From: Guptibacillus hwajinpoensis
GTDB taxonomy: Bacteria; Bacillota; Bacilli; Bacillales; Guptibacillaceae
DNA: 64,000 nucleotides
Assembly (NCBI RefSeq): GCF_020171785.1
Contig: NZ_JAIVAE010000002.1
Span: 558,001-622,000, forward strand
Direction of reading: 5' to 3'
Every line of letters starts with the position of its first letter. Position 1 is the stretch's first letter. The notes under the pieces were generated by a model, which was given only the letters and a program-made list of their open reading frames with translations, searched no databases and was not told where the DNA came from. This document shows positions 44,473 to 53,635 of the stretch, piece after piece. The translations under genes were made by a program, and so were the position numbers.

Positions 44473-45876
44473 ATGCTAATGCAACTTTATAAGCCTGGTC
44501 GTCATTGGAAAGACATTGAACTGTGGAAGGATGTAACCGAAGATCAATGGAATGATTGGATATGGCAGCTTACGAATACGATTCGAACGCTAGATGATTT
44601 AAAGAAAGTCGTTAATTTGACACCGGACGAAGAAGAGGGTGTCAAGATTGCGACAAAAACCATTCCATTAAACATAACACCTTACTATGCTTCATTAATG
44701 AATCCTGACGATCCTCGTTGCCCGGTACGCATGCAGTCAGTGCCAATTTCTCAAGAGATGTATAAAACAAGGTATGACCTTGAAGACCCTCTTCATGAAG
44801 ATGAAGATTCGCCTGTTCCAGGGTTAACGCATCGTTACCCGGACCGCGTTCTTTTTCTAGTAACAAATCAGTGTTCTATGTACTGCCGTTATTGTACGAG
44901 AAGGCGCTTTTCTGGGCAAATTGGAATGGGTGTTCCAAAAAAACAGCTGGATGAAGCGATTCAGTACATTTCCAATACGCCTGAAGTGAGGGATGTTCTC
45001 ATTTCTGGTGGAGATGGATTATTGATAAATGATAAAATTCTTGAATACGTTTTGAAAAATTTACGAGCAATTCCACACGTTGAAATTATTCGAATCGGAA
45101 CGAGAGCGCCTGTCGTCTTTCCGCAGCGGATAACGGAAGATTTATGTAATATTCTTAAAAAGTATCATCCTGTTTGGTTAAATACCCACTTTAATACAAG
45201 TATTGAAATTACCGAGGAATCCAAAAAAGCATGTGAAATGCTGGCAAATGCGGGTGTTCCAGTCGGAAATCAAGCAGTTATTCTTGCGGGTATTAATGAT
45301 AGCGTCTCTATCATGAAGAAGCTGATGCATGATCTCGTGAAAATAAGAGTAAGGCCTTACTACATTTATCAATGTGATTTATCAGAAGGAATCGGTCATT
45401 TTCGCGCTCCAGTTTCCAAGGGTTTGGAAATTATTGAAGGATTGCGAGGACATACGTCAGGTTATGCCGTTCCTACCTTTGTCGTAGATGCACCTGGTGG
45501 GGGTGGGAAGATCGCTCTACAGCCGAATTACATGATTTCCCAAAGTGCAGATAAAGTTATTTTACGAAACTTTGAGGGAGTTATTACCTCTTATCCAGAG
45601 CCAGAAAATTATACCCCAGGCACAGCCGATACGTATTTTAATCAAGTTTATGAAATGAAGAAAAAACCAGCAATTGGGATCCATTCCTTGATGACGGATG
45701 AACGATTTAATCTTGTTCCAGAGGGGATCCAGCGGTTTGATCGCAGGTCGAAGTACGAACAAGATGCGGCGCACAGCTCATTAAAAGATAAACGTGATAA
45801 GCGAGATTTAATGAAGGAAAAGAAATTTAATGCTGAGCAACAGAAGTACAGTGAGAAAGGAGAAGAAAGCGTATGA
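44473..45876 (+). CDS. kamA: KamA, lysine 2,3-aminomutase
   Basis: 467 aa from ATG 44473, with AGGGGG at a spacing of 8; longer in-frame readings overlap the sigma54 promoter. Radical-SAM cluster motif CSMYCRYCTRRR (about 134-145), PLP-binding and the family end (RYEQDAA...). Converts L-lysine to L-beta-lysine. Overlaps the yokU-like gene by 4 bp. With AblB it would form the acetyl-beta-lysine pathway; with the CoA-transferase cluster it could serve degradation. Confidence 0.95.
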   Translation: MLMQLYKPGRHWKDIELWKDVTEDQWNDWIWQLTNTIRTLDDLKKVVNLTPDEEEGVKIATKTIPLNITPYYASLMNPDDPRCPVRMQSVPISQEMYKTRYDLEDPLHEDEDSPVPGLTHRYPDRVLFLVTNQCSMYCRYCTRRRFSGQIGMGVPKKQLDEAIQYISNTPEVRDVLISGGDGLLINDKILEYVLKNLRAIPHVEIIRIGTRAPVVFPQRITEDLCNILKKYHPVWLNTHFNTSIEITEESKKACEMLANAGVPVGNQAVILAGINDSVSIMKKLMHDLVKIRVRPYYIYQCDLSEGIGHFRAPVSKGLEIIEGLRGHTSGYAVPTFVVDAPGGGGKIALQPNYMISQSADKVILRNFEGVITSYPEPENYTPGTADTYFNQVYEMKKKPAIGIHSLMTDERFNLVPEGIQRFDRRSKYEQDAAHSSLKDKRDKRDLMKEKKFNAEQQKYSEKGEESV

Positions 45877-46160
45877 TCTGCAATTGGTGCGAGCAACAGG
45901 GCGCATTTGAAACGCTTGATAAAGGGTATTGGGAGCTCCCAGACGGATCTAGAGCTGTAGAAATAAGTGATTTGCCGTCGATTCAATGTAGTGACTGTGG
46001 GATGTGTTACCAAACAGACGAATTAGTTGGTGATGTGGAGGAACAGCTTATGCTAATTGATACGTCGAAATTACCTACTTCTTTTTCGTACAAAGAATTA
46101 ATGAGTCAGGAGAGACTTTTAAAGAAAAACTATTTTGACATTAATCGTTATCCGCTTTAA
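45873..46160 (+). CDS. yokU: YokU-like zinc-ribbon protein
   Basis: 95 aa, overlapping the kamA stop by 4 bp. It has two CxxC-type pairs: CNWC at the N-terminus and CSDCGMC at about 45-51, a zinc ribbon like that of YgiT/MqsA. In B. subtilis yokU is next to kamA. Its role is unknown; the coupling suggests a function connected to KamA. Confidence 0.85.
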   Translation: MICNWCEQQGAFETLDKGYWELPDGSRAVEISDLPSIQCSDCGMCYQTDELVGDVEEQLMLIDTSKLPTSFSYKELMSQERLLKKNYFDINRYPL

Positions 46161-46285
46161 AAAGGACTTTCAAAGACAAAAATATGGATTAAAAAAAGTT
46201 ATATCGGAATATTCTGAAAAATATTGATATTTTGACGATTCCCTCGTATAATAGAAAAAAGAGCTTCAGAGGGGGGAGAGCTAGC

Positions 46286-46543
46286 ATGAACAATCATAAT
46301 AAGTCGTATAAAGACAATATGAAACAACGTGCTATGAAAAAGAAACAAGAACAGGAAACGTTTGAGTTGGAATTGTACGCCCAATTAATCCTTGATGAAG
46401 CCGTGTTTACTTTCCAGGAAGAACGTTACCAGCAAACCATTGATCAAGCTCTAGACCGACGAGACGAGAAGGCATTTGAAGAAGCGTCAAAGCAGTATGT
46501 TGCGTTTCTCCGTTCTTACAAGCAGGAGCTTCATTTCGACTGA
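46286..46543 (+). CDS. IDEAL-domain small protein (YozD-like)
   Basis: 85 aa from ATG 46286, after GGGGGGAGAGC. A basic N-terminal part precedes an IDEAL domain (about 33-72): LELYAQLILDEAVFTFQEERY, then a helical stretch. IDEAL proteins are small Bacillaceae proteins of unknown function. No membrane segment. Confidence 0.78.
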   Translation: MNNHNKSYKDNMKQRAMKKKQEQETFELELYAQLILDEAVFTFQEERYQQTIDQALDRRDEKAFEEASKQYVAFLRSYKQELHFD

Positions 46544-46603
46544 ATAGAATAAGACCTAACTGACACAAACTAGAGAAGAATTACTTTCTAAAGGAGTGTC
46601 ACG

Positions 46604-46726
46604 ATGGGCAGACAGAAAAAAGGCAATCCAAATGCACAACGTAATAATAATGCAAAACAGCAAAAAGCGAAACAAATGCCATCTTATGCAGAGATGGAAG
46701 CAGAAAAGCTAAAAAATCCGCAGTAA
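46604..46726 (+). CDS. 40-aa basic Asn/Gln-rich protein (candidate spore protein)
   Basis: ATG 46604 after AAAGGAGTGTC. Sequence is MGRQKKGNPNAQRNNNAKQQ, followed by KAKQMPSYAEMEAEKLKNPQ. Composition and size are like minor SASPs, but no family is recognised. A sigma-G-like -35 TGAATA (46541-46546) and -10 CAAACTA (46566-46572) lie upstream with 19-nt spacing, supporting forespore expression. Confidence 0.6.
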   Translation: MGRQKKGNPNAQRNNNAKQQKAKQMPSYAEMEAEKLKNPQ

Positions 46727-46732
46727 AGAAAA

Positions 46733-46761
46733 AACCTCCAATTCATTTTGGAGGTCTTTTC
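46733..46761 (+). terminator. Terminator after the 40-aa gene
   Basis: ACCTCCA / TGGAGGT stem plus flanking T tracts. Confidence 0.7.
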
Positions 46762-46845
46762 TTTTGCGCTCAAAACGTATTTTCTGAATCTATGTTACCA
46801 TTACAAAAGAAAATAGGTTTTTTGAGCGAAGGGAAGATCAGAAAC

Positions 46846-47724
46846 ATGGGAAGACTAATCTTAATTGATGGGTTTAATTTATTAAGTAGGGGGTATTTTG
46901 CTACCGCATATGGGAAGTCAGAAGAGCAGCTTTCAAAAACCTCTGAAGGACTTTTCACAAATGCTTTAAGAGTGAAGCTACAAAAAATAATGTCTCTTAT
47001 AAATGATTATGAACCAACTCATTTTGTTGTCACATGGGACGTCAAACGAAATGAAGTAAAGCGTAAAGCGCTATATGAAGACTATAAAGGTACAAGAGAT
47101 GATCTACCAGCTCCTCTGATTCAGCAATATGAAACAGCAGTGAATTTGTTTCATGCAACAGGAATTCCCCAGATGAGTGTAGAAGGATTTGAAGCGGATG
47201 ATGTTATCGGCACACTTTCAGAAAAGTGGACAAAAGAGGGGCTTGGCGATTGTTACATCTACAGTAACGATAAGGACTTGCTTCAGCTTTTAAATCCTGC
47301 CGTTTCACAAATCATCGCGGTTCGAAAAGAAGGCGATCTGGTATATACAGAAGATCATTTTAAAACGGAGTATGGCATTAATCCTGGTCAGTGGATTGAT
47401 GTGAAAGCTCTCTTAGGTGATAAGAGTGATAATATCCCTGGTGTTGCAGGTGTAGGGGACAAAGCAGCGTTACCACTGATTCAGCAATATGGATCGGTTC
47501 AAGGTGTGTATGAAAGTATTGGTGTATTAGACAGCAAGTTTAATCGCTATCGAAAAAAGCTGAGTGAGGGTGAGGAATTGGCGAAATTAAGTTTAGAGCT
47601 CGTTACAATTGAGCGCGCGATTCCCGAACTTGATCTTTATTCTTTTGCGGAGTGCAAGTTAGATCTTGATATGAACCAAATAAAATCCGAGTTCGATAAG
47701 TTAGGGTTACGCATCCGTATGTAA
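46846..47724 (+). CDS. ypcP: YpcP, 5'-3' exonuclease (FEN-like)
   Basis: 292 aa from ATG 46846; a longer in-frame reading to 46792 lacks a site. A PIN/5'-3' exonuclease domain: LILIDGFNLLSRG (about 4-16), EGFEADDVIGTLS (metal Asp cluster, about 111-123), SNDKDLLQL, and the HhH LLGDKSDNIPGVAGVGDKAA (about 190-209). Resembles the N-terminal nuclease of DNA polymerase I; in B. subtilis YpcP removes RNA primers. It sits near RNase H-like genes as in B. subtilis. Confidence 0.92.
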   Translation: MGRLILIDGFNLLSRGYFATAYGKSEEQLSKTSEGLFTNALRVKLQKIMSLINDYEPTHFVVTWDVKRNEVKRKALYEDYKGTRDDLPAPLIQQYETAVNLFHATGIPQMSVEGFEADDVIGTLSEKWTKEGLGDCYIYSNDKDLLQLLNPAVSQIIAVRKEGDLVYTEDHFKTEYGINPGQWIDVKALLGDKSDNIPGVAGVGDKAALPLIQQYGSVQGVYESIGVLDSKFNRYRKKLSEGEELAKLSLELVTIERAIPELDLYSFAECKLDLDMNQIKSEFDKLGLRIRM

Positions 47725-47744
47725 AGAAAAAGAACATAAAAAAC

Positions 47745-47774
47745 AGCGCCTTTGCATGTAAAGGCGCTCGTTTT
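47745..47774. terminator. Terminator between ypcP and ypdQ
   Basis: AGCGCCTTT / AAAGGCGCT stem with a short loop and T tract, between convergent genes. Confidence 0.82.
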
Positions 47775-47788
47775 ATTCGGTTAAAGGA

Positions 47789-48181
47789 TTATTGTTCATT
47801 TTGTTGAATGGCTTTTCGAGCAAGTTCGTCCGCCATTTTATTTTTAGAACTAGGAATCCACTTAATAAAACAGAGATCAAACTGATCTACTAATTCAAGG
47901 CATCGACTTAAATAGGGTAGATAAACTTTATTTTTGACGTACCTTCTATCTACAGCGCTGCTGACGAGCTGTGAGTCTGTTCGAATGGATAGTGTACGGT
48001 ACTGATTTTCTTTGCAGATGGAGAGCGCGTGAATTAACGCTTCAAATTCTGCTTCATGGTTTGAGAGCATGCCAAGTGGAAGAGCGGATTTAATGACGCT
48101 ACCTTCAGCTTTAATAAAAACACCGGCACCGGAAGGGCCTGGATTACCTGCGCTTGCTCCGTCTACGTAGACTTCAATCAT
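47789..48181 (-). CDS. ypdQ: YpdQ, RNase H-like protein
   Basis: 130 aa RNase HI fold: VDGASAGNPGPSGAG (first acidic Asp, about 5-20), HEAEFEALIHAL (Glu, about 42-53), RTDSQLVSSAV (Asp, about 67-77), NKMADELARKA (about 114-124). All four catalytic acids seem present. In B. subtilis YpdQ is 132 aa, lies near ypcP, and lacks clear RNase HI activity. Confidence 0.87.
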   Translation of the reverse strand: MIEVYVDGASAGNPGPSGAGVFIKAEGSVIKSALPLGMLSNHEAEFEALIHALSICKENQYRTLSIRTDSQLVSSAVDRRYVKNKVYLPYLSRCLELVDQFDLCFIKWIPSSKNKMADELARKAIQQNEQ

Positions 48182-48307
48182 ATGGTGCTCCTCTCTGTGG
48201 ACTGGTCTTGCTGTATTTTATCATAATCATGTTCGTAGAGAGAAGACATACATTTAAGATAAAAGGAGAAAGCTGTATAGAAGGGACTGTGTGTAGGAGT
48301 GAAAAGT

Positions 48308-48484
48308 ATGAAGAAAAAAGAAGTGATGATGGAAGTTGGATTAATCCTTGATACATATTGTCAGGATTGCTTATTAAAACGAGTCAACCAGCATGATTAC
48401 GGTAAGTGTCACGCCCAGCGTTTTTGCATTACCGAATGCACGGTTGGAGATGAATTAAAACAATTAGGCAAACATTTGACATAA
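48308..48484 (+). CDS. Small zinc-finger-like protein (YpeQ-like)
   Basis: 58 aa from ATG 48308, with AGGAG at a spacing of 8; a GTG 9 nt upstream overlaps the site. Six Cys with paired spacing: CQDC (about 16-19), then C...FCITEC (about 31-41), likely a zinc-binding fold. It lies 9 bp before the ypeP-like gene as in B. subtilis ypeQ-ypeP. Confidence 0.75.
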   Translation: MKKKEVMMEVGLILDTYCQDCLLKRVNQHDYGKCHAQRFCITECTVGDELKQLGKHLT

Positions 48485-48493
48485 GGAGGACCA

Positions 48494-49159
48494 ATGATGG
48501 ATGTAATTGTAAAATGGAAATACAAAACACCTCGAGGTATTTCTTCCTGGATGACGTCTGATGAAATGCCATTTAACGAAGCCATGCTTATGGCACGAGA
48601 TATTACAAAAACGGGTCGATCCATCGACCTTTACTTTTTAGATAATCGAGGAACAAAATGGTCAGTGAAAGAATTGGAAACCTACATGACCAAAAAGCAG
48701 GAACGTCCTGCTTCGATTGAGATTATTTTTGATGGTAGCTTTGATAAGCAAACAAAGAAGGCTGGATGTGGAGCGGTAATCTATTATCATGAGGGAAGGC
48801 AGCGAAAGCGAATACGGATAAATAAAGCGCTTGATTATCTTGAAAACAATAATGAAGCAGAGTATGCTGCTCTTTGGTTAGGTCTTCAAGAAATTAAAAC
48901 CATTGATGTGGAAGATACAGAGATCATGATCAAGGGTGATTCTCAAGTCGTCATCAATCAGCTTGCAGGTGAGTGGGCTGTTTATGAACCACTGTTTACG
49001 AGATGGATGGATCGAATTGAAGATACGCTCCAACAACTTAGACTGCAGCCTGTGTACAAGCATATTTCTCGCGATGAAAATAAAGAATCTCATCGCTTAG
49101 CGAGGCAAGCGTTGAATGGAACAGAAATTAGTAGCACGATTGAGCTGGATAACGAATAA
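48494..49159 (+). CDS. ypeP: YpeP-like RNase H-fold protein
   Basis: 221 aa, GAGGACC upstream. An N-terminal basic domain (about 1-70) of unknown role precedes an RNase H domain: IEIIFDGSFDKQ (Asp, about 77-88), NNEAEYAALWLGL (Glu, about 118-130), IKGDSQVVINQLAG (Asp, about 141-154), and NKESHRLARQAL. In B. subtilis YpeP is such an RNase H-like protein of unconfirmed activity. It ends in a terminator overlapping its stop. Confidence 0.87.
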   Translation: MMDVIVKWKYKTPRGISSWMTSDEMPFNEAMLMARDITKTGRSIDLYFLDNRGTKWSVKELETYMTKKQERPASIEIIFDGSFDKQTKKAGCGAVIYYHEGRQRKRIRINKALDYLENNNEAEYAALWLGLQEIKTIDVEDTEIMIKGDSQVVINQLAGEWAVYEPLFTRWMDRIEDTLQQLRLQPVYKHISRDENKESHRLARQALNGTEISSTIELDNE

Positions 49160-49191
49160 GAGAAGCAGCAATTAGGCTGCTTCTCTTATTC
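49154..49191. terminator. Bidirectional terminator after ypeP
   Basis: GAATAAGAGAAGCAGC / GCTGCTTCTCTTATTC stem between convergent genes; it includes both stop regions. Confidence 0.85.
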
Positions 49192-49434
49192 GTTCGCTTC
49201 TCTTAGTTGAGTTTCGCATTTTTCAATTAATTCACTTGAGAATTCATAAAATTGTTCATTAGTACCGGATTTGTGTGAAAGTGCCTGCTGAAATTGCTCT
49301 TTGGCCTGGTTAATCGCGTCTTGAGCAGCTTTCAATTGATTCCCATTCATACTTTTTGTAGCCTGGCCAACGAGATGCTGTGCTGATTTAATGGACATTT
49401 CAATTTGTTGTAAATCAGAATATGGTTCTGACAT
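49186..49434 (-). CDS. Small DUF2564-like protein
   Basis: 82 aa. Two predicted helices: DLQQIEMSIKSAQHLVGQAT (about 7-26) and NQLKAAQDAINQAKEQFQQA (about 32-51), then a third ending ELIEKCETQLREANE. Length and helix pattern match the small DUF2564 family of Bacillaceae. No motif indicates a function. Confidence 0.65.
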   Translation of the reverse strand: MSEPYSDLQQIEMSIKSAQHLVGQATKSMNGNQLKAAQDAINQAKEQFQQALSHKSGTNEQFYEFSSELIEKCETQLREANE

Positions 49435-49506
49435 GTCATCCCACCTTTATCAATCATTCAAGCATAGTATAGCCACAACTAATGGGAATTAACCGAAAAA
49501 AGACGC

Positions 49507-49540
49507 AAAAAAAGGAACTGATGTAGGCATCAGTTCCTTT
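49507..49540 (-). terminator. Terminator of the csp gene
   Basis: AAAGGAACTGATG / CATCAGTTCCTTT stem with T7 read leftward. Confidence 0.87.
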
Positions 49541-49551
49541 GAGGTTTATAA

Positions 49552-49752
49552 TTAAAGTTTGTTAACGTTAGCAGCTTGAGGTCCGCGGTTTCCTTCAACG
49601 ATTTCGAAAGAAACTTCTTGGCCTTCTTCTAGTGTTTTGAAACCTTCGTCATTGATTGCTGAGAAGTGTACGAATACATCGTCAGCTCCTTCGATTTCGA
49701 TGAAACCGAATCCTTTTTCTGCATTAAACCATTTTACTTTACCGTTTTGCAT
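49552..49752 (-). CDS. Cold-shock protein, CspA family
   Basis: 66 aa from ATG 49752, with TAGGAGGAAC upstream; a longer in-frame reading runs into the 5' leader and is not real. RNP1 KGFGFIEI and RNP2 VFVHFSAI are present, and the C-terminus ends [11 protein letters not shown]. It binds single-stranded RNA/DNA as a chaperone. About 280 bp upstream contain a leader and promoter region typical for csp genes; no clear ydaO- or T-box-type element was seen. Confidence 0.95.
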   Translation of the reverse strand: MQNGKVKWFNAEKGFGFIEIEGADDVFVHFSAINDEGFKTLEEGQEVSFEIVEGNRGPQAANVNKL

Positions 49753-50035
49753 GTTTGTTCCTCCTAAAAGCTTAGCACAATCCTTGTGCACTTTAAATTT
49801 CAACCATTCATCGGATGTTGAAGAAGAGATATTCGATGTGTACGAGAAGTGCACAAAAAATCGAATTCAAATTCTCAATCAAATATCCTATGTGATAAAT
49901 GGTTAATTTAACTATAACGTCTCACTATAAAAATGTCAACACCACCTAGAGAATAGCACATAATCCTTAACGTAGAGAATAAAGTTGGGTAAGATGGAAA
50001 ATGGAGTGATGTAATTTAATTTATGGAGGGGTTTT

Positions 50036-51724
50036 ATGAAACCGGGACTAACATATAAGAGTGATATCGAAATTGCACAAGAATCGAAAATGACGCGAAT
50101 TAAATCGATCGCTGCACAATTAGGGTTACATGAAGATGAATGGGAGCCCTATGGTCATTATAAAGCGAAAATTTCTTTGAATTCGATGAAACGTTTGAAT
50201 TCACATCCTTCTGGTAAAGTTGTGCTTGTTACTGCAATCAATCCGACCCCTGCAGGAGAAGGGAAGAGTACGGTAACAGTCGGTCTTGCTCAAGCATTAA
50301 ATCGAATCGGTGAAAAAGCCATTGCGGCAATGAGAGAACCTTCACTAGGTCCAAGCATGGGTATTAAAGGCGGTGCAGCTGGGGGAGGTTATTCTCAAGT
50401 TATGCCGATGGAAGACATAAATCTCCATTTTACAGGAGATCTACATGCCATAACGTCTGCTCACAATGCTCTTTCTGCCCTTATTGATAACCACATTCAT
50501 CAAGGAAATGAAGTCGGATTTGATACTAGACGCGTGACGTGGAAGCGAGTTGTGGATCTAAACGACCGGGCATTGCGAAACGTTATTGTTGGTTTAGGCG
50601 GTCCAACGCAAGGAGTACCCCGTGAAGATGGGTTTGATATCACTGTAGCGTCAGAGATCATGGCCATTCTTTGTCTAGCATTTGACTTATCAGATTTGAA
50701 GAAACGGATTGCCTCCATTGTGATCGGATATCGCTCAACAAAAGAGCCGATTACAGCTGGCGACTTAGGTGTAGAAGGGGCAATTACACTTCTATTAAAA
50801 GATGCCATGAACCCGAATCTCGTTCAGACGTTAGAAAATACACCTGCGCTCATTCATGGAGGCCCATTCGCAAACATTGCTCATGGGTGCAATAGCGTCG
50901 TTGCAACGAAAATGGCTCAAAAGCTTTCTGATTATGTGATCACAGAAGCTGGTTTTGGGGCTGATTTGGGCGCTGAGAAGTTCTTCGATATTAAAACGAG
51001 AGCAGGAGAAATTGAACCAGCGGCAACCGTTATCGTTGCCACAATTCGTGCTCTTAAAATGCACGGCGGCGTAGCGAAAGATCAGCTTAAAAAAGAAGAT
51101 GTTGGTGCCTTACAAGCAGGGCTCGTTAATCTTGAGCATCATGTATCTTCCGTTAAAAAATTTGGCGTTCCTTTTGTAGTGGCGATTAACAAGTTTATCA
51201 CTGATACCGAACTTGAAGTAAATGCATTGCTTCAATGGTGTAAGGAAAAGGACATACCAGTGGCTTTAACAGACGTATGGGCAAATGGTGGAGAAGGTGG
51301 CGTAGAACTTGCTAACACGTTATTAAACGAAATGGAACAAAATGAGAACCATTTCAAACCTCTCTATGACCTTGAAAGCACCATTGAAGAAAAGTTGGAA
51401 AAAATCGCAACAGAAATTTATGGAGCTGAAGGCGTCGATTTATCCGCTAAAGCAAAAAAGCAAATGCAAGAATTTGAGGAAAATGGGTGGGGGCATCTGC
51501 CAATTTGTATGGCAAAAACACAGTATTCACTTTCGGACGATCCTTCACTACTTGGACGGCCATCTGGCTTTCGAATAACGATCCGTGAATTTCGCCCTTC
51601 CATTGGAGCCGGATTTATCGTAGCATTAACCGGTAACGTGATGACCATGCCAGGATTACCTAAAAAACCAGCAGCTCTTAATATGGATGTTTCAGAAGAT
51701 GGAACCGCAATTGGGCTTTTCTAG
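50036..51724 (+). CDS. fhs: Formate-tetrahydrofolate ligase
   Basis: 562 aa, ATG after ATGGAGGGG. P-loop [18 protein letters not shown] (about 72-89); signature [21 protein letters not shown] (about 102-122), and a C-terminal [16 protein letters not shown]. It makes 10-formyl-tetrahydrofolate from formate, ATP and THF. Full length for the family. The downstream thioesterase starts 17 bp later. Confidence 0.96.
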   Translation: MKPGLTYKSDIEIAQESKMTRIKSIAAQLGLHEDEWEPYGHYKAKISLNSMKRLNSHPSGKVVLVTAINPTPAGEGKSTVTVGLAQALNRIGEKAIAAMREPSLGPSMGIKGGAAGGGYSQVMPMEDINLHFTGDLHAITSAHNALSALIDNHIHQGNEVGFDTRRVTWKRVVDLNDRALRNVIVGLGGPTQGVPREDGFDITVASEIMAILCLAFDLSDLKKRIASIVIGYRSTKEPITAGDLGVEGAITLLLKDAMNPNLVQTLENTPALIHGGPFANIAHGCNSVVATKMAQKLSDYVITEAGFGADLGAEKFFDIKTRAGEIEPAATVIVATIRALKMHGGVAKDQLKKEDVGALQAGLVNLEHHVSSVKKFGVPFVVAINKFITDTELEVNALLQWCKEKDIPVALTDVWANGGEGGVELANTLLNEMEQNENHFKPLYDLESTIEEKLEKIATEIYGAEGVDLSAKAKKQMQEFEENGWGHLPICMAKTQYSLSDDPSLLGRPSGFRITIREFRPSIGAGFIVALTGNVMTMPGLPKKPAALNMDVSEDGTAIGLF

Positions 51725-51740
51725 AAAGTGTGGCTAAAAA

Positions 51741-52259
51741 ATGACGAATACTGCTTTATCAAAGAAATTAATACGTGATTCTAGAACGACAAAATCAAGC
51801 TTTGTATTACCCTCAGACACGAATACACACGGAACACTATTTGGTGGTAAACTAATGTCTTACATAGATGACATTGCGGCGATTTCAGCGTCAAAACACG
51901 CTAGATCCGCTGTTGTCACTGCATCAGCGGACTCCATTGATTTTCTAAGCCCGATTCGTGAAGGAGAAGTCGTTAGCTTAGAAGCCTATGTAAGCTGGAC
52001 GCATAATACATCAATGGAAGTGTTTGTGAAAATCTTTGCGGAAAATGTGATTTCGAGTAAAAAGAAAGTATGTGCTACGTCCTTTTTAACGTTTGTGGCG
52101 CTAGATGAAGAAAGCGTTCCGGCAAGGGTGCCAGAAGCCATTCCTGAAACGGAAGAAGAGAAGTTCGTGCACGATGGTGGTTTTGAACGTATGAAAGCGA
52201 GAAAGGCTAGAAGGAAACATTCACAGACGTTAGCAAGTGAATTTGGCGTTTTTTCTTAA
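51741..52259 (+). CDS. Acyl-CoA thioesterase (YkhA-like hotdog)
   Basis: 172 aa. Hotdog domain with NTHGTLFGGKLMSYIDDIAA (about 28-47), the acyl-CoA thioester hydrolase loop and catalytic Asp. It resembles B. subtilis YkhA. It probably controls acyl-CoA pools; substrate length not predictable. In a likely operon with fhs. Confidence 0.88.
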   Translation: MTNTALSKKLIRDSRTTKSSFVLPSDTNTHGTLFGGKLMSYIDDIAAISASKHARSAVVTASADSIDFLSPIREGEVVSLEAYVSWTHNTSMEVFVKIFAENVISSKKKVCATSFLTFVALDEESVPARVPEAIPETEEEKFVHDGGFERMKARKARRKHSQTLASEFGVFS

Positions 52260-52270
52260 CCTTCTCCCAC

Positions 52271-52298
52271 AAAAAAAGATCTGCTGATAGCAGATCTC
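52271..52298 (-). terminator. Terminator of the YtzC-like gene
   Basis: AGATCTGCTGATAGCAGATCT palindromic stem, with an A7 on the left that reads as T7 on the minus strand. Confidence 0.82.
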
Positions 52299-52566
52299 AC
52301 GTTTCAAATCCAAGAATGAAGTTATTCTGTCGATCCTGAATTTGCTGTTGCGCTCTGTGAAGCGCGTCTCGCTGTTCAGGATTTGCACTGTGAATCATTT
52401 TATCAAGTTCAATAGACATACGTTCAAGCAATTGTTGCGTTTCTGTATAACCCGTATCGTTGACCGCTGATTGCTGCTTTGTAGCTAGTTGGAGCTGCTC
52501 ATCAGCATATTCAGTTAGCTCATGAGCGTTTTTTAACATTTCTTCTACTTTACGGTATGTGGACAT
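52297..52566 (-). CDS. YtzC-like DUF2524 protein
   Basis: 89 aa from ATG 52566, with GGAGAGG upstream; a longer in-frame reading has no good site. Features of DUF2524: helix EMLKNAHELTEYADEQLQLA, YTETQQLLERMSIELDKM, and the end NPEQRDALHRAQQQIQDRQN. Function unknown. Confidence 0.78.
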   Translation of the reverse strand: MSTYRKVEEMLKNAHELTEYADEQLQLATKQQSAVNDTGYTETQQLLERMSIELDKMIHSANPEQRDALHRAQQQIQDRQNNFILGFET

Positions 52567-52697
52567 GAAGAACCTCTCCTTTTGTATGGATACATGATTA
52601 GTATTGACAGGAAAGATACTTTTATGAGAACAAAGGGGAAAATAACAGAAGTGAAAGTGATATACTAAGATGAGAAACAAGAAAGGCGTGAATCAAG

Positions 52698-53558
52698 TTG
52701 GCAAGTGAATTACATGCAGGAGAAATGACGACGTTACGTGTCGCACGTATGCAAGAATACGGTTATTTTTTAACAAATGGATATGAAGATGTCATGCTTC
52801 ATAAAAAAGAAGCTAAAAACCACTACGAAGAAGATGATGAAGTAGAGGTATTTCTATATCACGATCATCAAGGAAGACTTTCAGCCACTGAAACAGTTCC
52901 GCTCGTAACAATGGATTCCTTTTCGATTCTAAAGGTTGTAGAAGTGAAGCGAAGCCTCGGTGTATTTGTGGATATTGGCATTCAAAAAGACATGCTTTTA
53001 TCAAAAGATGACTTACCTTATGACTGGGCTACCTGGCCTGCTATTGGTGATGAGCTCTATTGTGGACTAAAGCTTGATAAAAAGCAGCGTCTTTTTGCTG
53101 ATTTGAGTAAATTTGAAGAAATCCAGGAACTTTCGGTTGCAGCACCAGCAGATAGTAAAAATGCTGAAGTTGAAGGATTAGTTTTCCGCTTCCTTGATGA
53201 TGGCGTTTCAATTCTAACAAGTGAAGGGTATCTTGCTTATTTGCATAAAGATGAGATGAAAGAACAAGTAAGACTAGGTCAGCGTCTTACAATGAGAATT
53301 ACATTTGTAAGGGAAGACGGTCGTGTGAACGTATCAACAAGACCTCTTGTAAAAGAAGCAAGACTTGAGGACTCAGATCGCCTTGTTGCCTATATGGAGA
53401 AGCACGGCAATCAAATGCCTTTTACTGATAAAAGTGATCCAGAAGCGATTAAGAATGAATTTAACATAAGTAAAGCTGCTTTTAAGCGTGCAATGGGGAA
53501 ATTGATCAAAGAAAAGAAGGTTGAACAACAAGAGGGAGTCACCATTTTAAAATCCTAA
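52698..53558 (+). CDS. cvfB: CvfB (YitL), S1-domain RNA-binding protein
   Basis: 286 aa, TTG start after GAAAGGCG. It has consecutive S1-like domains: MTTLRVARMQEYGYFLTNG (about 10-28), the second VEVKRSLGVFVDIGIQKDMLL, and a third with FRFLDDGVSIL. The C-terminal winged helix is FNISKAAFKRAMGKLIKE (about 255-272). Homologs (CvfB) affect virulence regulation in Staphylococcus; in Bacillus (YitL) they are RNA-binding. Confidence 0.92.
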   Translation: MASELHAGEMTTLRVARMQEYGYFLTNGYEDVMLHKKEAKNHYEEDDEVEVFLYHDHQGRLSATETVPLVTMDSFSILKVVEVKRSLGVFVDIGIQKDMLLSKDDLPYDWATWPAIGDELYCGLKLDKKQRLFADLSKFEEIQELSVAAPADSKNAEVEGLVFRFLDDGVSILTSEGYLAYLHKDEMKEQVRLGQRLTMRITFVREDGRVNVSTRPLVKEARLEDSDRLVAYMEKHGNQMPFTDKSDPEAIKNEFNISKAAFKRAMGKLIKEKKVEQQEGVTILKS

Positions 53559-53635
53559 TATGTCATCTTTTTCTTCGTGTAACTGGAGCTTACGGGCTAA
53601 TACTATACCTAAGCTCCTAGAAAGGGGGCAAGTCA

